From: an uncultured Altererythrobacter sp.
Lineage (GTDB): Bacteria > Pseudomonadota > Alphaproteobacteria > Sphingomonadales > Sphingomonadaceae
DNA length: 9,639 nucleotides
Direction: 5' to 3'
NCBI GenBank assembly: GCA_937950385.1
Contig: CALFEA010000152.1
Location: 1 to 9,639, forward strand
Part shown: piece by piece, positions 5,722 through 9,639 of the stretch
Position numbering within the stretch: position 1 is the first letter of the stretch
Layout of the letters: every line of letters starts with the position of its first letter
Program-made: the position numbers and the translations under genes
Notes under the pieces: model-generated
The model's database searches: none
What the model was told of the DNA's origin: nothing
Seen by the model: only the letters and a program-made list of their open reading frames with translations

Positions 5722-7323
5722 TTAAATATTCAATTCACTGGGCCGCGCCTTGCGCAACCATCCGGAGACCCACATGCGGGTCATAACAACAGCGGTAAAG
5801 ACGCTGGTAGCAAGGCCGACGATCAGTACGACGGCAAAGCCGCGTACCGGGCCAGAGCCAAAGGACACCAGCAAAACACCCGCGATAAAGTTGGTGATAT
5901 TCGCATCGTAAATCGCGCGGCTCGCCTCTTTATAGCCGGTCTCCACCGCTGCAATTATGCGGCGGCCGCGTTTGCGTTCCTCGCCGATCCGCTCATTAAT
6001 AAGCACATTGGCATCCACCGCTGCCCCCACAGTCAGCACGAAACCAGCTATGCCTGGCAATGTTAGGGTGAAGTTGAAGATCGCCATGACGCCCAGCACC
6101 ATCAACACGTTAATTATCAGCGCGCCCGTCGCATAAACGCCGAAGCGGCCATAGGATGCTATCATCAATGCAATAACCGCAACCGAACCAATCATCAGCG
6201 CCAGTAAGCCCCGCTTAATCGAGTCCTGGCCCAATTCGGCGCTGACAGAGCGCTCTTCGATAACCGTCAAGTCAACCGGCAAAGCGCCTGATTTCAATGA
6301 AATCGCCAATTGGTTCGCGCTTTCTGCGGTAAAGCTGCCCGAGATTTGCGCCGAACCGCCTAGGATGGGCTCATTAAATACTGGCGTGGAAAGCACCGCA
6401 TCATCCAAAATGATCGCGAATTGCCTCCCGACATTTTCGGTGCTCAATTTGGCAAATTTGGTGCCGCCTTGCGTATCAAAGGAAATATTGACGACATCTT
6501 CCTGCGTTTCAGGATTTACGCCTGCACTTGCATCGATCAAACTATCGCCGCGAATGCCGCCCAAACGCTCGACCGCAACGAAATTACCTTCGCTAAGCGT
6601 GCCTTCTGCAAAGGGAAAAATCTCGCTGCCTGCAGGCGCAATGCCCTGCATCACATCGGTCGGCAATGCAGTGGCATCGACGAGCTTAAATTCAAGCTGA
6701 GCGGTCTTACCGACCTGCTCTTTTAGTTCTTCAGGATCTTGCAGCCCCGGAACCTGCACCACAATCCGCGTATCGCCTTGGCGAATAATCGTCGGCTCGC
6801 GCGTGCCAAGTGCGTCAATCCGCTTGCGCAGAACTTCAATCGCGCCTTCCATGGCCTGATCGACGGCATTTTCTTGCCCGTCGTCGGTCGGGGTGAGGAC
6901 CATTCTTTGGCCGTCGACAACCGTTAGATCCCATTCGCGCGTTAAGCCTGATCCCGCCATAATCGGTTCAAGCCGCTCGCGCGCCGCGTCCAAATCGGAG
7001 GCATCGCTAACCAGAAAGCTAAGGCGGTTATTATTGGTCGCTACATCGCCAATGCGAATACGCTCTTTCTCACGATTTCGCAGTTCAGCGCGGACGCTTT
7101 CCTCAAGCGTTTCAATCCTTTGACGCGCAACCTGCTCGGGGTCAGCTTCGAGCAAGAGGTGGCTACCGCCTGCCAAATCGAGGCCCAAATTGATTTCAGG
7201 ATCAGGCAGAAATTCAGGCCATTTGATCCCGCTATTGCTGGTGAGCGAAGGGATTGCCGCCAAAGCAACCGTCAGCGCTATTCCCCAAAGCATGATCTTT
7301 TTCCAAAGAGGGAACTCAAGCAT
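5722..7323 (-). CDS. secD: Protein translocase subunit SecD
   Basis: SecD (533 residues) pairs with SecF to pull preproteins through SecYEG on the periplasmic side. TM1 covers about 9-26. NLGLDLAGGSHLLLE (45-59) is the family's first conserved motif. The periplasmic P1 region includes RIDALGTREPTIIRQGDTRIVVQVPG (168-193), and the head subdomain ends at SLKSGALPVDLTVIEERSVSAELG (342-365). Five membrane segments follow (about 371-390, 395-414, 420-442, 474-490, 494-515); the fourth SecD motif AAVDANVLINERIGEERKRG (434-453) carries Asp437, matching E. coli Asp519. Length is usual for alphaproteobacteria. The start MLEFPLWK at 7323 agrees with relatives, though the nearest purine-rich site (AAAAGG) is about 12 bases away. 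It lies between yajC (44-base gap) and secF (12-base gap) and is not fused to secF. Confidence 0.97.
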   Translation of the reverse strand: MLEFPLWKKIMLWGIALTVALAAIPSLTSNSGIKWPEFLPDPEINLGLDLAGGSHLLLEADPEQVARQRIETLEESVRAELRNREKERIRIGDVATNNNRLSFLVSDASDLDAARERLEPIMAGSGLTREWDLTVVDGQRMVLTPTDDGQENAVDQAMEGAIEVLRKRIDALGTREPTIIRQGDTRIVVQVPGLQDPEELKEQVGKTAQLEFKLVDATALPTDVMQGIAPAGSEIFPFAEGTLSEGNFVAVERLGGIRGDSLIDASAGVNPETQEDVVNISFDTQGGTKFAKLSTENVGRQFAIILDDAVLSTPVFNEPILGGSAQISGSFTAESANQLAISLKSGALPVDLTVIEERSVSAELGQDSIKRGLLALMIGSVAVIALMIASYGRFGVYATGALIINVLMVLGVMAIFNFTLTLPGIAGFVLTVGAAVDANVLINERIGEERKRGRRIIAAVETGYKEASRAIYDANITNFIAGVLLVSFGSGPVRGFAVVLIVGLATSVFTAVVMTRMWVSGWLRKARPSELNI

Positions 7324-7367
7324 GGGTCAGCTGCGCCTTTTCAACCGGGACCGCTTTTGAAATCGGA

Positions 7368-7691
7368 TCAATCATTTGCAGCAGTGCCGCCTTTTGGAAT
7401 GACATCGCCAATGGTCGCCTTGATCGCTTTCACCCGTGTGTCTTTACCAAGCTCTAGTTCGACATATTGATCGTCAACTTTCACGATCTTGCCAACCAAA
7501 CCGCCAGCTGTGACCACTTGATCGCCTTTTTTCAGACCCTCAACCTTGGCAGCGTGTTCTTTCTGCCGCTTCATTTGCGGGCGGATGATCAAGAACCAAA
7601 AGATTAGGATCATGCCGACAATCGGCGCCAAGGTCATCCAAGTTGGGGGCTGCGCAGGTCCTGCAGCAGCGGCAGCGAGTAGCTCAATCAT
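7368..7691 (-). CDS. yajC: Preprotein translocase accessory subunit YajC
   Basis: YajC (107 residues) is a small inner-membrane protein that copurifies with SecDF. It has a short Ala-rich N-terminus, one membrane helix (about 19-37, LAPIVGMILIFWFLIIRP) ending in the family hallmark RPQMKRQKEH (37-46), and a small cytoplasmic beta domain with LKKGDQVVTAGGLVGKIVKVDD (53-74). The helix and GD-x-V-x-T-x-G-G motif are diagnostic. It is the first gene of the run yajC-secD-secF on the minus strand, so the shared promoter should lie upstream in 7692-7900; I find no -35/-10 pair there that I would trust on this strand. The region before the ATG lacks a good Shine-Dalgarno (AGAAAAACA only), so the start rests on family agreement. 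A tRNA-Pro gene is divergent. Confidence 0.95.
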   Translation of the reverse strand: MIELLAAAAAGPAQPPTWMTLAPIVGMILIFWFLIIRPQMKRQKEHAAKVEGLKKGDQVVTAGGLVGKIVKVDDQYVELELGKDTRVKAIKATIGDVIPKGGTAAND

Positions 7692-7858
7692 TGTTTTTCT
7701 AAGCCCATTTGCAAATCATCAAAAAGCGTTTGAGAAGACGCGTCAGATGCACTTTTAATTGCGCATTACTCACCCTCTCACCCGTAAGTGGGCGCGCCTA
7801 GCAGTAATGCAAGAGCCTCGCAATGCATCAGCGGCGCTCAACGCACGACTTTACCCGC

Positions 7859-7887
7859 TTGCCAGCATCAAAACCCCTGCCTATAGG
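7859..7887 (+). promoter_or_regulatory. Sigma-70-type promoter of the tRNA-Pro gene
   Basis: TTGCCA (7859-7864) and TATAGG (7882-7887) are separated by exactly 17 bases, and the tRNA starts 19 bases after the -10 box, leaving a leader of about 12 bases. The bases after the -10 are GC-rich (CGGCAGC), as in stringently controlled stable-RNA promoters. The -10 box sits inside the palindrome GCCTATAGGC (7879-7888). Confidence 0.6.
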
Positions 7888-7905
7888 CGGCAGCTCCACT
7901 GGTAT

Positions 7906-7982
7906 CGGGACGTGGCGCAGTCTGGTAGCGCACTATACTGGGGGTGTAGGGGTCGCTGGTTCGAATCCAGTCGTCCCGACCA
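7906..7982 (+). tRNA. tRNA-Pro (anticodon GGG), with encoded CCA
   Basis: The 77-base gene folds completely by eye. The acceptor stem CGGGACG (7906-7912) pairs with CGTCCCG (7972-7978), followed by A73 and an encoded CCA (7980-7982). The D-stem is GCGC/GCGC (7915-7918 with 7928-7931) with GG in the loop. The anticodon stem CTATA/TGTAG (7933-7937 with 7945-7949, one T-G pair) encloses CTGGGGG, giving anticodon GGG at 7940-7942. The T-arm GCTGG/CCAGT closes the loop TTCGAAT. C1-G72, A73 and G35-G36 are proline identity features. It decodes CCC and CCU. Confidence 0.97.
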
Positions 7983-8136
7983 GTGGAAATTTCCTCAAAT
8001 TGTCGGATGATCTAGCGCTTTGCCCTTTTGAAGAGCAGGTCTAAGAGTGATCTCGCCTCATCTATACGGTATCTCTGCTTTCCTACATGAACCCATTTGG
8101 TTATTTCTACTGCGAATCGCAAACAGGAGAATCTCC

Positions 8137-8451
8137 ATGGCCGTATTAGAAGCGCTTATTGGTCCGATCGCATCCATTATCGACAAGATCATTCCCGACA
8201 AAGAGGCCCGCGCCAAAGCCAAGCTAGAGCTGATCAAGCTGGAAGGCGGCCAAGAAATGCGCATGATTGAGGCGCAATTGCAGGCCATCGTTGCCGAGGC
8301 ACAAAGCGTGGATCCTTGGACCAGCCGCGCCCGGCCCAGCTTCTTATATGTGATGTATGCAATGATATTGTGGGCCCTGCCCATGGGCGTTCTGGCCGCG
8401 TTTAATCCCGGCGCAGCGCGCGATATTGCCGCCGGTATGAACTCTTATTAG
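8137..8451 (+). pseudogene. Holin family protein (GTA-type 3TM), cut short by an in-frame TAG
   Basis: The frame from ATG 8137 (AGGAGA at 8125-8130, 6 bases upstream) gives 104 residues and then TAG at 8449-8451. The protein resembles the GTA/phage 3TM holin family: an N-terminal helix VLEALIGPIASIIDKIIP (3-20), a charged helical stretch (21-56), the conserved SVDPWTSRARPSFLY (57-71) and a membrane segment about 70-90. The missing part is still encoded in the same frame beyond the TAG (8452-8547), including a last hydrophobic segment, and ends in TAG at 8548-8550. Ordinary family members have about 135-140 residues, equal to the read-through length of 137 codons. A single base change (for example TTG to TAG) explains it. 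Holins make pores in the inner membrane for phage or GTA release; no other phage or GTA gene is nearby. It might still be expressed as a shortened protein. Confidence 0.75.
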
Positions 8452-8550
8452 GGCGGTCTGCCAGAGCCGCTTTACGCTCTGTTTGGCACAGGTTACCTCG
8501 GCTACACTGCCGCACGTCAATGGGGCAAAGTGAAGGGCGTCGACAAGTAG
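8452..8550 (+). other. C-terminal remnant of the holin gene, in frame after the TAG
   Basis: Read in the same frame as the preceding 104 codons, this stretch encodes GGLPEPLYALFGTGYLGY followed by TAARQWGKVKGVDK and then TAG. A hydrophobic segment followed by a basic tail is what the family's C-terminus looks like, with no frameshift. Preservation of the frame suggests a recent nonsense change, a sequencing error or, less likely, read-through. Confidence 0.8.
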
Positions 8551-8565
8551 CCGCAAAGGCGGCTA
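8548..8565 (+). promoter_or_regulatory. Hairpin in the aroQ leader
   Basis: TAGCCGC (8548-8554) and GCGGCTA (8559-8565) form a perfect 7-base-pair stem with loop AAAG, ending 11 bases before the aroQ ATG. The 5' arm starts with the original stop codon of the holin frame. No T-tract follows, so it is more likely an RNA structure affecting aroQ translation or stability than a terminator. Confidence 0.4.
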
Positions 8566-8576
8566 CACCCGCCCGC

Positions 8577-9017
8577 ATGACCCAAACCATCTACGTCCTG
8601 AACGGCCCGAACCTAAACCTTCTTGGCCTCCGCGAACCCGAAATCTATGGCTCCGACACGCTCGATGATATTGCCGGCCGGTTAGAGGACCAAACGCATG
8701 GGACAGGTTACACCATCGACATGCGCCAAACCAATCATGAAGGCATGTTGGTCGATTGGCTGCATGAGGCCCATGCAGACGGCGCGCGCGCTGTTTTGCT
8801 GAATGCTGGGGCCTATACCCACACCTCCATCGCATTGCTCGATGCGATCCGCGCGATAACCATTCCGGTTATAGAAGTGCATTTATCCGATCCCAAAACC
8901 CGCGAGGTTTTCCGCCATATTTCTTATGTCGGCATGGCTGCGGCCAAAACGGTGGAGGGTCACGGCGCAAAAAGCTACGAAATCGCCCTCGCCCATGTTT
9001 TAGACGGTGACATTTAA
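8577..9017 (+). CDS. aroQ: 3-dehydroquinate dehydratase, type II
   Basis: AroQ (146 residues) converts 3-dehydroquinate to 3-dehydroshikimate in the shikimate pathway to aromatic amino acids, in the cytosol, as a dodecamer in known members. Visible motifs are VLNGPNLNLLGLREPEIYG (7-25) with Asn12, Arg19 and the catalytic Tyr24 on the flexible lid, LLNAGAYTHTS (74-84) with Asn76 and His82, EVHLSDP (100-106) with the catalytic His102, and R113 in REVFRHIS. SDP replaces the more common SNP. Length is normal. The frame is open from 8520, but homologues start at MTQTIYVLNGPN, so ATG 8577 is chosen. No Shine-Dalgarno lies at a proper distance; a 7-bp hairpin precedes the ATG. accB follows after 68 bases, a common arrangement. 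Confidence 0.97.
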   Translation: MTQTIYVLNGPNLNLLGLREPEIYGSDTLDDIAGRLEDQTHGTGYTIDMRQTNHEGMLVDWLHEAHADGARAVLLNAGAYTHTSIALLDAIRAITIPVIEVHLSDPKTREVFRHISYVGMAAAKTVEGHGAKSYEIALAHVLDGDI

Positions 9018-9085
9018 GGCATAATCCCTTGCCACAGCCTGCGCCCGCGCATAATCACGGCGCAAACAAGACGTAAGGGAAATAC

Positions 9086-9583
9086 ATGGCTGAACAAAAG
9101 TCGGGCGGCAAAGCAAAATCGGGAATGAACGTGGACGTGAGCCTCGTTCGCGAACTTGCCGAATTGCTCAATGAAACAGGCCTCACCGAAATCGAAGTTG
9201 AGGACAATGATCGCAAGATCAAAGTCGCACGCGGAGGCGGCGTTGTGACCCATGCTGCCGCACCTGTCATGGCCGCAGCCCCGGCTTCAGCCGCACCAGC
9301 ACCCGCTGCTGCTGCTCCTACCAGCGAAGAGTCCGCGCCCGCCAGCAATGCAGACGCGCTCAAATCACCAATGGTTGGTACCGTTTATCTCTCAAGCGAG
9401 CCAAGTGCGCCGCCTTTCGTCAATGTCGGCGACACCGTTGCCAAAGGCGACACGCTCCTCATCGTTGAAGCGATGAAAGTGATGAACCCAATTAATGCAG
9501 ACAAGGCCGGCACGATAAAAGCGATCCTCGTCGACAATGCGCAGCCGGTTGAATTTGACCAGCCGCTCGTCGTGATCGGCTAA
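9086..9583 (+). CDS. accB: Biotin carboxyl carrier protein of acetyl-CoA carboxylase
   Basis: AccB (165 residues) carries biotin between the biotin carboxylase AccC and the carboxyltransferase AccAD, making malonyl-CoA for fatty acid synthesis in the cytosol. The N-terminal part ([32 protein letters not shown], 18-49) is the usual AccC-interacting region. A flexible Ala/Pro linker covers about 56-90. The biotinyl domain runs from [11 protein letters not shown] (94-104), includes the 'thumb' insert around 101-111 typical of AccB, and has the biotinylation site EAMKVMN with Lys131. The residue after the lysine is Val rather than the Met of E. coli. AAGGGA at 9075-9080 lies 5 bases before ATG 9086. 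accC starts 14 bases after the stop. Confidence 0.97.
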   Translation: MAEQKSGGKAKSGMNVDVSLVRELAELLNETGLTEIEVEDNDRKIKVARGGGVVTHAAAPVMAAAPASAAPAPAAAAPTSEESAPASNADALKSPMVGTVYLSSEPSAPPFVNVGDTVAKGDTLLIVEAMKVMNPINADKAGTIKAILVDNAQPVEFDQPLVVIG

Positions 9584-9597
9584 GCGGGAGCAAATCC

Positions 9598-9639
9598 ATG
9601 GCCATTACCCGCATCCTCATCGCCAATCGCGGCGAAATC
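9598..9639 (+). CDS. accC: Acetyl-CoA carboxylase biotin carboxylase subunit, start only (3' partial)
   Basis: Only 14 codons are inside the window, reading MAITRILIANRGEI. The ILIANRGEI segment is the conserved start of biotin carboxylases, and GGGAG (9586-9590) lies 7 bases before the ATG. The position right behind accB makes accC very likely. The enzyme carboxylates the biotin on AccB using ATP and bicarbonate; its catalytic regions are beyond the edge. Confidence 0.93.
   Translation, partial: MAITRILIANRGEI

Noticed and set aside
6365..6726. Two plus-strand open frames opposite secD
   Set aside because: They are antisense to conserved SecD coding sequence and resemble no protein family.
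7965..7990. Possible attachment site at the tRNA 3' end
   Set aside because: No second copy of the tRNA 3' end and no integrase are found in the window.
7985..7994. GGAAATTTCC palindrome just after the tRNA
   Set aside because: Too short and without a T-tract to be called a terminator; it may be chance.
7759..8010. Open frame of 83 codons reading ...[25 protein letters not shown]
   Set aside because: This is the translation of the tRNA-Pro gene, a well-known artefact; no ribosome binding site supports it.
8047..8136. Upstream extension of the holin frame by 30 codons
   Set aside because: ATG 8137 has AGGAGA 6 bases before it and matches the family start; the extension adds an unrelated hydrophobic stretch.

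Overview
The window looks like an ordinary chromosomal stretch of an alphaproteobacterium, most likely a Sphingomonadales/Erythrobacteraceae-type marine organism. This is inferred from the yajC-secD-secF order, a DUF6456 protein, a GTA-type 3TM holin, aroQ-accB-accC, moderate GC content and the style of the proteins; no rRNA or species marker is present.

Layout. Positions 1-833 hold the C-terminal half of an ABC-F ATPase of the Uup type. It is followed at once by a uracil-DNA-glycosylase-superfamily gene (839-1438) with four cysteines spaced as in iron-sulfur UDGs. Next come a small NTF2/SnoaL-like protein (1521-1874) and a two-helix membrane protein of unknown role (1961-2230). The latter converges on a DUF6456 gene (2243-2746, minus strand). 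Divergent from that is an XRE-type regulator with an S24-like C-terminal domain (2884-3465), whose stop overlaps the start of a family 4 glycosyltransferase (3462-4658). The minus-strand yajC-secD-secF block (7691 down to 4708) encodes the accessory part of the Sec translocon. Divergent from yajC is a tRNA-Pro(GGG) gene (7906-7982) with a good promoter. It is followed by a holin-family gene interrupted by an in-frame TAG (8137-8550), then aroQ (8577-9017), accB (9086-9583) and the first 14 codons of accC (9598 onward).

How the genes work together. SecD, SecF and YajC form one membrane complex that uses the proton gradient to help pull proteins out of SecYEG. AroQ makes 3-dehydroshikimate in the shikimate pathway. 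AccB and AccC form the biotin carboxyl carrier/biotin carboxylase half of acetyl-CoA carboxylase for fatty acid synthesis. The XRE regulator and glycosyltransferase are probably translationally coupled, so the regulator may act in surface polysaccharide production.

I see no CRISPR array, insertion sequence, integrase or defence cluster, and no convincing new multi-gene system. The best items for a second look are the amber-interrupted holin gene, the Fe-S-type UDG homologue with a non-standard active-site motif, the regulator/glycosyltransferase overlap with a probably non-cleaving S24-like domain, and hairpins at the aroQ leader and between the convergent genes near 2240.
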